Shown here: positions 9,051 through 15,840 of the stretch, piece after piece | Layout of the letters: each line of letters opens with the position of its first letter | Position numbering within the stretch: position 1 is the first letter of the stretch | From: Proteobacteria bacterium UBA1844 | Lineage (GTDB): Bacteria; Pseudomonadota; Gammaproteobacteria; Steroidobacterales; Woeseiaceae | Assembly (NCBI GenBank): GCA_002338615.1 | Contig: DDIS01000044.1 | Coordinates: 1 to 27,307 of the forward strand | Reading direction: 5' to 3' | Length of the DNA stretch: 27,307 nt | Notes under the pieces: generated by a model | What the model was told of the DNA's origin: nothing | The model's input: the letters and a program-made list of their open reading frames with translations, nothing else | The model's database searches: none | Position numbers and translations under genes: made by a program

Positions 9051-9064
9051 GGCCGCTAGCGGCC
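9051..9064. repeat. 14-bp perfect palindrome GGCCGCTAGCGGCC
   Basis: A perfect inverted repeat 18 bases before the ATG of the small secreted protein at 9083. It could be an operator or a leader hairpin. No T run follows, so it does not look like a terminator. It is short enough to be chance in G+C-rich DNA. Confidence 0.5.
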
Positions 9065-9082
9065 CCGACACAAGTAGAGTCC

Positions 9083-9442
9083 ATGAAAAAATCAGCTGCT
9101 ATTTCAACGTCACTTACCTTGTTCTTGGTTACATCGTTTGCGTTCGCGTGTGATTATCCCAAACGCGTGGACGTGCCGAATGGCGAGTCAGCGACTAAAG
9201 AAGACATGCTGGCCGGCCAAAAGTCCGTCAAGGAATACGTGGCAGCAATGGAAGAGTACCTGGCCTGCCTCGACCAGGAGGAGCAGGACGCGCTTGCATT
9301 GATGCCAGACATTACGGAAGAAGATCGCACGGGCCGTACCGAGACCTTAACCAAGAAGCACAATGCTGCCGTTGAAGAAATGGAAACGGTTGCGGCCAAA
9401 TTCAATGAAGCGGTGCGAGCCTATAAAGCCAAGGCCGAATAG
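9083..9442 (+). CDS. small secreted hypothetical protein
   Basis: A 119-residue protein with a clear Sec signal peptide: MKK, then a Ser/Leu/Val/Phe-rich hydrophobic core, ending around FAFA|CD at about residue 22. The Cys directly after cleavage resembles a lipoprotein, but the preceding FAFA is not a good lipobox, so plain export is also possible. The mature part is almost wholly charged and helical (EDMLAGQKSVKEYVAAMEEYLACLDQ..., ending VRAYKAKAE), with one further Cys in the YLACLDQEE segment that could pair with the first. I recognise no family with confidence. It ends 2 bases before the convergent last gene of the phage-shock operon. Confidence 0.78.
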   Translation: MKKSAAISTSLTLFLVTSFAFACDYPKRVDVPNGESATKEDMLAGQKSVKEYVAAMEEYLACLDQEEQDALALMPDITEEDRTGRTETLTKKHNAAVEEMETVAAKFNEAVRAYKAKAE

Positions 9443-9444
9443 AG

Positions 9445-9663
9445 CTAAAGCCTGTCGATCTCTTGACGGAGATCAAATTTATTTTCTGTGACAATGCGCT
9501 CGAGGACCCTGATACGTTCCTCGAGCGCGGCGATTTGGGCTCCCGTCCGCTCGAGGTCCTCGTCCGATTTGGAGATCGCCCCGCGGGCTTTGAAATAGTT
9601 GCCCATGACAGCGGTGCCACACGCAATCGCAACAATACACACCACGTAGAACATTGTACTCAT
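9445..9663 (-). CDS. PspB-like small membrane protein, last gene of psp operon
   Basis: A 72-residue protein with one N-terminal transmembrane helix (about 4-22) and a cytoplasmic coiled-coil tail (AQIAALEERIRVLERIV). This is the PspB layout: a short membrane helix followed by a heptad-rich tail ending in 'ALE/RVLE-I'. True pspB lies four genes upstream in the same operon, so this is a second PspB-like protein; it may bind PspA or PspC in the envelope-stress complex. Assignment rests on shape and location, since sequence identity to PspB is weak. It lies 25 bases after the second PspC gene on the same strand. Confidence 0.75.
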   Translation of the reverse strand: MSTMFYVVCIVAIACGTAVMGNYFKARGAISKSDEDLERTGAQIAALEERIRVLERIVTENKFDLRQEIDRL

Positions 9664-9688
9664 AGCTCACCCCTCTGTGGTTCGCGGC

Positions 9689-10084
9689 TCATTGTTGCTC
9701 GAGGTCCCGGAATTCCCGATCCAGTTGGTAGCGACTCGACGTGACATAGCGCTCGAGGCGCGCGAGGCGGCGATCCAGAGACTGAAAACGCCGGCGCATA
9801 TCGCCCATCGCATTCGCCGGTGCAGAACGCAAGGTCTTCTTGAACGCGGGATCGTGATTGCCACCCTGAGTAGCGGTCGCACGCGCCGGCACCAGCATCA
9901 CCGTTGCGATATAAGCGACCGTCGCGAGTAATGGATTAATGAAGAACCCGACCACCGCCAATAAGCGCGTCGCTTTGCGGTTGAAGCCAAAGTAATCAGC
10001 CAGGCCGGCACAAACGCCGCCCAACATCGCATCATCGCTGCTGCGTACAAATCGACGATCATCGCCCCTGGAATTCGTACTCAT
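9689..10084 (-). CDS. PspC-domain protein, second copy with coiled-coil tail
   Basis: A 131-residue PspC-domain protein. The domain is at about residues 10-66: FVRSSDDAMLGGVCAGLADYFG followed by a hydrophobic segment (LLAVVGFFINPLLATVAYIATVMLV). After it comes a C-terminal helical region rich in Arg and Leu (RRFQSLDRRLARLERYV) that reads as a coiled coil. E. coli PspC also has a C-terminal leucine-zipper-like part, so this copy is the closer match in layout. PspC helps sense inner-membrane stress and, with PspB, draws PspA away from PspF. Its ATG overlaps the upstream pspC stop (ATGA), and a GGAGG ribosome site precedes it. Confidence 0.9.
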   Translation of the reverse strand: MSTNSRGDDRRFVRSSDDAMLGGVCAGLADYFGFNRKATRLLAVVGFFINPLLATVAYIATVMLVPARATATQGGNHDPAFKKTLRSAPANAMGDMRRRFQSLDRRLARLERYVTSSRYQLDREFRDLEQQ

Positions 10085-10374
10085 GAATGCCTCCAGTCCT
10101 TGTCGTGTCGCCGGCGCCAGAAGTCGTATTCATTGTCTCGTCCGGAATAAATCAGCGGCTTTTGCTTTATCAGCAGTGTCGCCCCGACATACAGCAGGAT
10201 TGTTAACCAGCTAAACAACAGAAGGCTCACGACGGCCAGAATCCGGATCATGCCAAGATTCAGGTTAAAGCGGTCAGCCAGGCCTGCGCATACACCGAAA
10301 ATCCAGCCATTCTCACGGTCGCGATAAAACCCGCGGAGAGGTCCTTGATCAATATTCCACGTACTTTGCGCCAT
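10081..10374 (-). CDS. pspC: PspC-domain protein, first copy
   Basis: A 97-residue protein that is nearly all PspC domain: GFYRDRENGWIFGVCAGLAD (about 15-34) and a hydrophobic hairpin (IRILAVVSLLLFSWLTILLYVGATLLI, about 43-69), then a short charged tail (DFWRRRHDKDW). Compared with the second copy it lacks the long coiled-coil tail. It lies between pspB (2-base gap) and the second PspC gene (4-base overlap), so all are co-translated. Having two PspC proteins in a row suggests a split of roles, one with and one without the PspB/PspA-contacting tail; that split is inference. Confidence 0.9.
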   Translation of the reverse strand: MAQSTWNIDQGPLRGFYRDRENGWIFGVCAGLADRFNLNLGMIRILAVVSLLLFSWLTILLYVGATLLIKQKPLIYSGRDNEYDFWRRRHDKDWRHS

Positions 10375-10376
10375 GT

Positions 10377-10598
10377 CTATTTCCTCCCCTCCGGCAACTC
10401 ATCTTCGAGTATTTTCTCCAGGGTTATCAGCCGATCCTCGAGGCGCTGCGAAAGCTCATGCAGGTCTTCGAGTAGCTGCTCGTCGTCGCCGGAAATTTCC
10501 CGGGTTTGCTTCCATTTGGTGACAAAGTGCAACACCAGAAACAGGGGCGCCAAAATTGTCAGAATCAGAATGACTGCAAGTGTGCCAACGGAACCCAT
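10377..10598 (-). CDS. pspB: phage shock protein B
   Basis: PspB of 73 residues, the usual length (E. coli 74). It has one N-terminal transmembrane helix (about 5-25, AVILILTILAPLFLVLHF) and a cytoplasmic coiled coil (LLEDLHELSQRLEDRLITLEKIL), ending in the family's characteristic 'LE-IL-DE-P' pattern. PspB works with PspC to relay membrane stress to PspA, which frees PspF to activate transcription. It lies 3 bases from pspA and 2 bases from pspC in a tight operon. No ribosome site stands out, so coupling to pspA is likely. Confidence 0.92.
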   Translation of the reverse strand: MGSVGTLAVILILTILAPLFLVLHFVTKWKQTREISGDDEQLLEDLHELSQRLEDRLITLEKILEDELPEGRK

Positions 10599-10601
10599 GG
10601 T

Positions 10602-11282
10602 TTATTCAGCCTCCGCTTTGTGCTCACCTGTTACGCGTCGCTTGAGATCATCCAGTTCTTTCAGAATAGACTCCTCCGCCTCCAAATTCTGAAAAGCGCT
10701 ATTCAGATCCTTGGGCAGGCCCATATCATAGGCCTCAATGCGCCCCTCGACATCGTCAATACGCCTCGTGTATTGCTCGAAACGAACCAGTGCGTCGTCA
10801 ATCTTGTAATCGTAGATTTTCTTGCGGGCGGCGAGGCGACTATTGGCCGTCTTGTGTCGTGCCAGCAAGGACTTCTGCCGTGCCTTCGCATCCTCGAGTT
10901 TTGCCTCGAGCCTCGCGATGTCGTCGTTGAGCTTTGCAAGGCCTTCGTCAACGGCATGATAATCGCGTTTCAACGCCTCGACGGCCGCGGCAACGCGTGA
11001 CTTTTCAATCAGCGCAGCCTTTGCCAGATCCTCACGGCCTTTGCGCAATGCTAGCTCTGCCTTGTCCGCCCAGCCAACGAGTTCCCGGTCGAGCGACTCA
11101 AGCTTGCGGTTCAGGTCTTTCTTGTCGGCGATCGATCGAGCTGCCGCCGAACGTACTTCGACCAGCGTGTCCTCCATTTCCTGGATCATCAGGCGGATGA
11201 TCTTTTCCGGATCCTCTGCCTTATCGAGAATCGCGTTGATATTGGAGTTCACGATATCGGAAAATCTCGTGAATATGCCCAT
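10602..11282 (-). CDS. pspA: phage shock protein A (PspA/IM30)
   Basis: PspA, 226 residues (E. coli 222). It is a peripheral inner-membrane protein of the ESCRT-III-like PspA/Vipp1 family that stabilises damaged membrane and, at rest, inhibits PspF. The N-terminal amphipathic helix (MGIFTRFSDIVNSNI) is followed by the family block DKAEDPEKIIRLMIQEMED and long coiled-coil helices to the end. An upstream in-frame start at 11336 would add 18 residues, but that stretch includes the sigma-54 promoter and the real N-terminus is MGIFTRF, so I place the start at 11282. It is the first gene of pspA-pspB-pspC-pspC2-pspB-like, transcribed away from pspF. Confidence 0.96.
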   Translation of the reverse strand: MGIFTRFSDIVNSNINAILDKAEDPEKIIRLMIQEMEDTLVEVRSAAARSIADKKDLNRKLESLDRELVGWADKAELALRKGREDLAKAALIEKSRVAAAVEALKRDYHAVDEGLAKLNDDIARLEAKLEDAKARQKSLLARHKTANSRLAARKKIYDYKIDDALVRFEQYTRRIDDVEGRIEAYDMGLPKDLNSAFQNLEAEESILKELDDLKRRVTGEHKAEAE

Positions 11283-11324
11283 GAAGAAGTCCTCTGCGTA
11301 TGTGGTGAAAGTCACTATGCACAA

Positions 11325-11340
11325 TGCAGCTTCCATGCCA
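11325..11340 (-). promoter_or_regulatory. sigma-54 promoter of the psp operon
   Basis: On the minus strand the sequence reads TGGCATGGAAGCTGCA, matching the -24/-12 consensus TGGCAC-N5-TTGCA, with the required 10 bases between GG and GC. Transcription should start about 11 bases downstream, near 11315, giving a leader of about 33 bases to the pspA ATG. The divergent gene encodes PspF, a sigma-54 activator, which fits exactly. Confidence 0.85.
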
Positions 11341-11371
11341 GACCCTTCGATAGCCCACTAACGCTTTGTTT

Positions 11372-11447
11372 ATTAACCAGAAATTGATCAATCCGAGTAT
11401 TTTCACAGGGTTCGACTGGCGGTTTACATTGCGAACTATTGGTTAAT
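11372..11447. promoter_or_regulatory. candidate PspF binding region with matched inverted half-sites
   Basis: ATTAACCAG (11372-11380) and TTGGTTAAT (11439-11447) are inverted copies matching at 8 of 9 positions, and the palindrome ATTGATCAAT (11383-11392) lies between them. They sit about 30-110 bases upstream of the -24 element, where enhancer-type activators bind, and just before pspF, so they could serve both activation of pspA and control of pspF. The assignment is from position and symmetry only. Confidence 0.4.
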
Positions 11448-11474
11448 TCCACCATTTTCAGGGATAATTGACCG

Positions 11475-12485
11475 ATGAGTCTTGAACCCAGCAAGCAGGC
11501 CATTATTGGCGAAGCACCGGTATTCCTCGAAATGCTGGAGCATGTATCTCGCGCCGCGCCGCTGTCGAAACCCGTGCTTGTGGTCGGGGAACGTGGCACC
11601 GGCAAGGAGTTGATCGCCTCGCGCCTGCACTATCTCTCAGGTCGCTGGGACGGCCCGTTTGTCAAAGTCAATTGTGCCGCATTGACTGAATCGATCCTGG
11701 AGTCGGAGCTTTTCGGCCACGAAGCCGGCGCATTTACCGGGGCATCGAAGACACATGTTGGCCATTTTGAGCGTGCCGATGGCGGCACACTGGTGCTCGA
11801 TGAACTCGCAACCATCAGTCTTAGAATGCAGGAAAAAATACTGCGAGTAATTGAGTATGGTGAGATTCAACGGGTAGGTGGCAGCGAAACGCTGCGTGTT
11901 GATGTTCGCATCGTCGGGTCGACGAATGCCGATCTGCGATCGCTAACTGCCGAGAAGCGATTTCGCGAAGACCTGCTTGATCGCCTAGCCTTTGACGTAA
12001 TTACGATACCGCCGTTGCGTGAGCGTGCGGAGGATATCCTGCCGCTTGCCCATGCCTTCGCTGTCAACATGTCGAGCGAACTCAAGCGCCCATTGTTTGC
12101 AGGTTTCGGATCGCGTGCCTCCTCCTCCCTGATACAACATCAGTGGCCTGGCAACGTCCGTGAACTTAAGAATGCAGTCGAACGCTCGGTGTACCGTTCT
12201 CCTGATGCGACGGAACTCATCACCGAAATTGCGTTCGACCCGTTTGATTCGCCCTTTGCCGTACCCGCCACTGAATCACGCAGCGAGGCGCGGCCCGGCA
12301 GGGAACGCCCGGTCCCCTTGTTGCCAACCAACCTGGTTGAGCGACTCGACGAGTTCGAAACGGAATTGCTGAATGCAGCGATGGAGCGTGCGCGATTCAA
12401 CCAGAGGCTGGCGGCAGATTTGCTGGGCTTGAGTTACGACCAGCTGCGCGGCCGCCTGAAAAAGCACGACATCAGTCGCCAATGA
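11475..12485 (+). CDS. pspF: PspF, sigma-54-dependent activator of the phage-shock operon
   Basis: PspF, 336 residues: an AAA+ bacterial enhancer-binding protein that remodels sigma-54 RNA polymerase at the psp promoter. It has no N-terminal receiver or sensor domain, as expected for PspF, whose activity is set by PspA binding. Walker A is GERGTGKE (38-45), the sigma-54-contacting GAFTGA loop is at 85-90, Walker B is LVLDE with Asp109 and Glu110, and the RFREDLLDR arginine-finger segment is at 162-170. A Fis-type helix-turn-helix lies near the C-terminus (about 308-332, RLAADLLGLSYDQLRGRLKKH), after a linker of about 60 residues rich in Pro, Arg and Glu. It is divergent from pspA across the 192-base control region, with ribosome site AGGGA before the ATG. 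It ends 36 bases before the convergent ABC permease gene. Confidence 0.95.
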   Translation: MSLEPSKQAIIGEAPVFLEMLEHVSRAAPLSKPVLVVGERGTGKELIASRLHYLSGRWDGPFVKVNCAALTESILESELFGHEAGAFTGASKTHVGHFERADGGTLVLDELATISLRMQEKILRVIEYGEIQRVGGSETLRVDVRIVGSTNADLRSLTAEKRFREDLLDRLAFDVITIPPLRERAEDILPLAHAFAVNMSSELKRPLFAGFGSRASSSLIQHQWPGNVRELKNAVERSVYRSPDATELITEIAFDPFDSPFAVPATESRSEARPGRERPVPLLPTNLVERLDEFETELLNAAMERARFNQRLAADLLGLSYDQLRGRLKKHDISRQ

Positions 12486-12521
12486 AAGCATGGACAGCTG
12501 CTGCGCACGAAGCGTTCGCCG

Positions 12522-13448
12522 TTAATAGCTTTCGTCGCGATAGCGGCGCACATAGATTGCTGCAGTAACCAGCAGACCGCAGACAACAAGCCCGGCCCAT
12601 AATGAAGGGCTGACAAGAAAACTGCTGATATCGAGCTGGTCACTCAGGCTTAGCGCCTGACTGCCTTCAGGCAGCGACAGCTGCCCGTTGATCTCAATAT
12701 GTTTCAACTGCTCGAAATTAATAATCGGTGGTCGGAATGAGCGCACCCAGATTGCATCACCAATATAGCGGCTACCGATCAGCAATTTTTCGAGCAAGGG
12801 CAACACGATAATTGGCAGAAGTGCCAGCAGCAACGGGCTGCGCTTTGTAAACGCCGAGGCGAACAGGAACCAGCCGATCAGCGGCGAGAGCCACAAAGGT
12901 AATGCGAGTGCCAGGACAATCACCGCAAACCACGCGTCCGCAAGTGGTGCCGGAGCCCAGACCAGGTGGCTGGCATCACCTCCCTGGAACATGACCCAGA
13001 CGCTCGTAATGGCCAGTAGCAACACTTGCGTCAGCATAACAGCAGCAACTGTCACAAAGGGAATGACAAACAGGGCCGTTATCAGCTTCGATACTACGGT
13101 TTCGGCATCAGTGATCGGGAGTGAACGCCAAAACAGGATGCTTTTGTCTTTGCGCTCCGTGTAAAGCGCGTCAAGACTGTAAAAAATCATCACAATCCAG
13201 GCGCCGATCGAAAAAATCGTCGCAACCACCGCGAGGACACCGCCGACCGCGGTCGCCCGATGTTGCTCATCGACACTTTGTGCACCAACGATTGCAATGT
13301 TTACCGCTTCGCCGTAGGCCGAAAACGATACCTGCCCCGTCAATGTCACGAGCAACACAATCAGGCCGATAACGAGTGGCGTAATATAGATCGCGGGATG
13401 TTCCCAGAGCTCGCGCCGGATCAATACTCGCTGGTGCCCTATCATCAT
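12522..13448 (-). CDS. ABC-2 type transporter permease
   Basis: A 308-residue integral membrane protein with about six transmembrane segments: residues 20-38, 68-92, 112-140 and 173-200 read as hydrophobic, then 208-228 and 285-300. The order of an N-terminal cytoplasmic stretch (HQRVLIRRELWEHPAIY), first helix, large loop and a second helix followed by YTERKDKSILFWRSLPITD is typical of ABC-2 permeases. The last phrase is the cytoplasmic coupling segment. It is the partner of the ATPase just upstream, whose stop overlaps this start by 4 bases. The substrate is unknown; systems with a YtrA-type regulator are often linked to cell-envelope stress or antibiotic response. Confidence 0.9.
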   Translation of the reverse strand: MMIGHQRVLIRRELWEHPAIYITPLVIGLIVLLVTLTGQVSFSAYGEAVNIAIVGAQSVDEQHRATAVGGVLAVVATIFSIGAWIVMIFYSLDALYTERKDKSILFWRSLPITDAETVVSKLITALFVIPFVTVAAVMLTQVLLLAITSVWVMFQGGDASHLVWAPAPLADAWFAVIVLALALPLWLSPLIGWFLFASAFTKRSPLLLALLPIIVLPLLEKLLIGSRYIGDAIWVRSFRPPIINFEQLKHIEINGQLSLPEGSQALSLSDQLDISSFLVSPSLWAGLVVCGLLVTAAIYVRRYRDESY

Positions 13449-14302
13449 GCGCGTGCTCCTTTGACCTTGGCGACGAACAGGTCTGCTACTGTCGGCGTAT
13501 GCATTTCACCAAAGGGCTGCAGCCTGGTCCTGTCAACTCCCTCGAAGGTCAGGACCGACTTGCCGAACAGGCTACTTTCGGAGATTGGCCCGAGCTTACG
13601 AGCCGCGTCTGCATGACTGCCTGATGTTATTAGCTGTACAAAGCGATCCGCCAGGTCTTCCATGGGCGAATGCAACAGGATACGTCCCTGATCGATGAAC
13701 ATTATGTCCGTCAGCAGCTGTTCAATTTCCTCGACCTGGTGCGTGGTAATCAGGATAGTCCGTTCACCGTCGAAATAATCGCCTAACAGGTTGGCGTAGA
13801 ACTCCTTGCGAAAAATAATATCGAGGCCAAGCGTGGGCTCGTCGAGGACCAGCAGTTTGGCATCAATCGACATGATGATCGCAAGATGTAGCTGTGTAAT
13901 CATTCCTTTGGATAATTCCCGCACTTTGGCGGTTTTCCGAATCCTGGTTTCCGCGAGAAATTTGTTGACGCGCTCCCGAGAGAAACCGGGGTGTGTCGCG
14001 GCAACAAAATCGAGCAGCTGGTGAACCCGAATCCAGCGTGGCAGCACCGCAACATCGGCAATAAAACAAACGTCTTTCATCAATTGCCTGCGATCGCGGA
14101 AGGGGTCAATTCCGAGAACAAGTAATTCGCCATCGCAATCGGTAAGGCCCAGCACGGCCTTCAGCAATGTCGTCTTACCCGCTCCATTCGGACCAATCAG
14201 GCCGAGGATTCTGCCTTTTTCGATATCGAAGCTGACGTTGTCAACGGCACGCAGTTGACCGAAGGACTTGGAGACGTTTCTCGCGCTGACCAGGTTAGTC
14301 AT
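13445..14302 (-). CDS. ABC transporter ATP-binding protein
   Basis: The 285-residue ATPase of the ABC-2 exporter. Walker A is GPNGAGKT (37-44), the signature is LSKGM (130-134; a common variant of LSGGQ in this family), Walker B is LLVLDE (150-155) and the switch His is His188 in TTHQVEEI. The C-terminal 60 or so residues are not part of the core domain. The start is ATG at 14302, which overlaps the gntR stop by 8 bases; a GTG at 14311 is an alternative. The order gntR-ATPase-permease, with overlaps throughout, is that of YtrA-type operons. Confidence 0.93.
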   Translation of the reverse strand: MTNLVSARNVSKSFGQLRAVDNVSFDIEKGRILGLIGPNGAGKTTLLKAVLGLTDCDGELLVLGIDPFRDRRQLMKDVCFIADVAVLPRWIRVHQLLDFVAATHPGFSRERVNKFLAETRIRKTAKVRELSKGMITQLHLAIIMSIDAKLLVLDEPTLGLDIIFRKEFYANLLGDYFDGERTILITTHQVEEIEQLLTDIMFIDQGRILLHSPMEDLADRFVQLITSGSHADAARKLGPISESSLFGKSVLTFEGVDRTRLQPFGEMHTPTVADLFVAKVKGARA

Positions 14303-14678
14303 CTTGTGCACCTGCGTTCCCGGTTTGCCCGGTTGCTTGCGGCAGTTCTTTCAGATCGAGGTCCAGCCGACTGATGGTTTCCAGCACGGCCGGCCATTCA
14401 ATTTCAATGAAGCGCTTGCGCTCGTCCGTCAAGAGCTGCTTGCGCGCCCCTTCGTTGACGAACATGCCGCGGCCGCGCTTTTTCTCGACCAGGCCTTCAT
14501 CAACCAGTTCCTGGTAGCCTTTCAGGACAGTCAGAGGGTTGAGCCGATATTCCGCGGCTACGTTTCGTACGGACGGCAATGCGTCCCCGTCTGACAGAAC
14601 GCCCTCCAGGATCATGGCGACCACGCGATCACGCAGTTGCCGATAGATTGGTTGGTCTGCATTCCATTTAGGGTCCAT
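14295..14678 (-). CDS. GntR-family regulator, YtrA subfamily
   Basis: A 127-residue transcription regulator. The N-terminal winged helix-turn-helix spans about residues 8-75: PIYRQLRDRVVAMILEGVL, then LPSVRNVAAEYRLNP and the wing GLVEKKRGRGMFV. The C-terminal part is only about 50 residues, too short for the FCD or UTRA ligand domains, which places it in the YtrA subfamily. Such regulators usually repress their own ABC operon. Here the ATPase gene overlaps its 3' end, and an 18-bp palindrome overlaps the promoter upstream of the small membrane gene that precedes it, a good candidate operator. Confidence 0.92.
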   Translation of the reverse strand: MDPKWNADQPIYRQLRDRVVAMILEGVLSDGDALPSVRNVAAEYRLNPLTVLKGYQELVDEGLVEKKRGRGMFVNEGARKQLLTDERKRFIEIEWPAVLETISRLDLDLKELPQATGQTGNAGAQDD

Positions 14679-14773
14679 ATCCGTTTCCGTTGCTCGGCGG
14701 CGTCAGCCTGCGTCTGAATGTGTCCCAGACCGCAGAATCGCGATATTTGCCGGGTTTCTGGCCGCAACCGGCA

Positions 14774-14974
14774 TCAGTGCAAATTTCCACGCGGACGCGC
14801 TTCGATTTCCGCCGTTGCAGAAGCCTGAGGCCCTTGCTGCAAGCTCTTGGAGGCCATGCCGGGTGCCCCGACCTGGCCCGCTATTAGCGCGAGCAGCATG
14901 AGTCCCATAATTGACAAGCCAATAAGCCGGCTGCGGTCCTGTTTCCGTGAAGTGTCCATGGTGTGTCTCGTCAT
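14774..14974 (-). CDS. small membrane protein at head of gntR-ABC operon
   Basis: A 66-residue protein, or 61 residues if the internal ATG at 14959 is used (it follows GAGA). A basic N-terminus (TSRKQDRSR) precedes one hydrophobic helix (LIGLSIMGLMLLALIAGQVG, about residues 17-36), then an Ala/Ser/Gln-rich hydrophilic tail. I recognise no family. It has a sensible membrane-protein shape, lies 95 bases before gntR on the same strand and directly follows a promoter-like sequence, so I think it is a real first gene of that operon. A non-coding leader is the alternative. Confidence 0.5.
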   Translation of the reverse strand: MTRHTMDTSRKQDRSRLIGLSIMGLMLLALIAGQVGAPGMASKSLQQGPQASATAEIEARPRGNLH

Positions 14975-15021
14975 GCGCGACCCGCCGTGCTGTGGCTGGC
15001 CTGTAGCGTCAGTGATGTGGT

Positions 15022-15059
15022 GTTGTAGTTAACTATAACACTTAAATCTCCACTTGCAA
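15022..15059 (-). promoter_or_regulatory. promoter with palindromic operator over the -10 element
   Basis: On the minus strand, TTGCAA (15054-15059) and TATAGT (15032-15037) are separated by 16 bases, a good sigma-70-type promoter reading toward the small membrane gene, gntR and the ABC genes. The -10 lies inside an 18-bp inverted repeat (15022-15039) with perfect centre TAGTTAACTA and outer GTT/AAC arms. That is the expected geometry for repression by the GntR regulator of the same operon. Confidence 0.55.
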
Positions 15060-15186
15060 GTATTTCCTGCCGGCGAACCCGAACCGGGTCGGTAGTGCGT
15101 TTAATTTGAGCATGGTTAGCGCCAGAATACTCTTGCCTGCCCCGGCCGCACTTTGCACGCCAGCGGCTCTCGCCTATGCTCCGGCG

Positions 15187-15840
15187 ATGGAGCAGGAAGC
15201 TATTGTCCAGGCACCCGTTTCACAGGTACCCAATGACGCGGCGCTGATGCGCCGCTATCGAGACGGCGACGCCGGCGCATTCGAGATGCTCTACCGGCGA
15301 CACAACGATGCCCTGTATCGCTACCTGCTGAGGCTTTGCTTCGATCGCGACACGGCCGAAGACCTGTTTCAGGACGCGTGGGGCAAAGTCGTCAAAGCAC
15401 GTAACAGCTACCAGCCCACTGCCGGTTTCAGGACCTTCCTGTTTCGCGTGGCACACAATTGCTTCATCGACTACCTGCGCCGTAACCGCCGACACCAGGC
15501 ACAGGTTGAAATCGATCCGGACACGCAACCCGGCGACTCAAGTGATCCGGAAACTGAAACGGAGCAGGCACTCGCACGCCGCCGCCTCGAATTAGCATTG
15601 CGTACAATTCCGACGGAACAACGCGACGTCTTTTTGCTGCATGAAGAAGCGCATCTCAGTATTGAGCAAATTGCGACAGTGACAGGCGCAAAACCCGAAA
15701 CCGTCAAGAGCCGCCTTCGCTATGCAGTGCGAAAATTACGCGCCGCAATTGGCGAACCCGGCGTGGAAAAGACGGTTGCAGCCGGGACCGAAACCGGCAC
15801 CGCCATCGAGTCCGACACGAATTCTCCGGAGGGAGCTTAG
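15187..15840 (+). CDS. ECF-type RNA polymerase sigma factor
   Basis: An extracytoplasmic-function sigma factor of 217 residues from the chosen ATG. Region 2 spans about 20-100 (RRYRDGDAGAFEMLYRRHNDALYRYLL, then DTAEDLFQDAWGKV and the -10-binding FRTFLFRVAHNCFIDYLRR). Region 4 spans about 132-187 (LRTIPTEQRDVFLLHEEAHLSIEQIA and the helix-turn-helix GAKPETVKSRLRYAVRKLR). An acidic linker (DPDTQPGDSSDPETETEQ) joins them. In-frame starts at 15106 (TTG) and 15112 (ATG) would add a 25-27 residue Ala/Pro-rich leader unlike the family, so I prefer 15187, though no start has a good ribosome site. The next gene begins directly after the stop and is probably its anti-sigma factor. The C-terminal 25 residues, rich in Thr and Glu, are an extra tail. 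Confidence 0.92.
   Translation: MEQEAIVQAPVSQVPNDAALMRRYRDGDAGAFEMLYRRHNDALYRYLLRLCFDRDTAEDLFQDAWGKVVKARNSYQPTAGFRTFLFRVAHNCFIDYLRRNRRHQAQVEIDPDTQPGDSSDPETETEQALARRRLELALRTIPTEQRDVFLLHEEAHLSIEQIATVTGAKPETVKSRLRYAVRKLRAAIGEPGVEKTVAAGTETGTAIESDTNSPEGA

Noticed and set aside
11283..11336. 18-residue N-terminal extension of PspA
   Set aside because: The extension covers the sigma-54 promoter and lies upstream of the predicted transcription start.
15106..15186. Longer N-terminus of the ECF sigma factor
   Set aside because: The added residues are Ala/Pro-rich and unlike ECF N-termini; still possible because no start has a good ribosome site.
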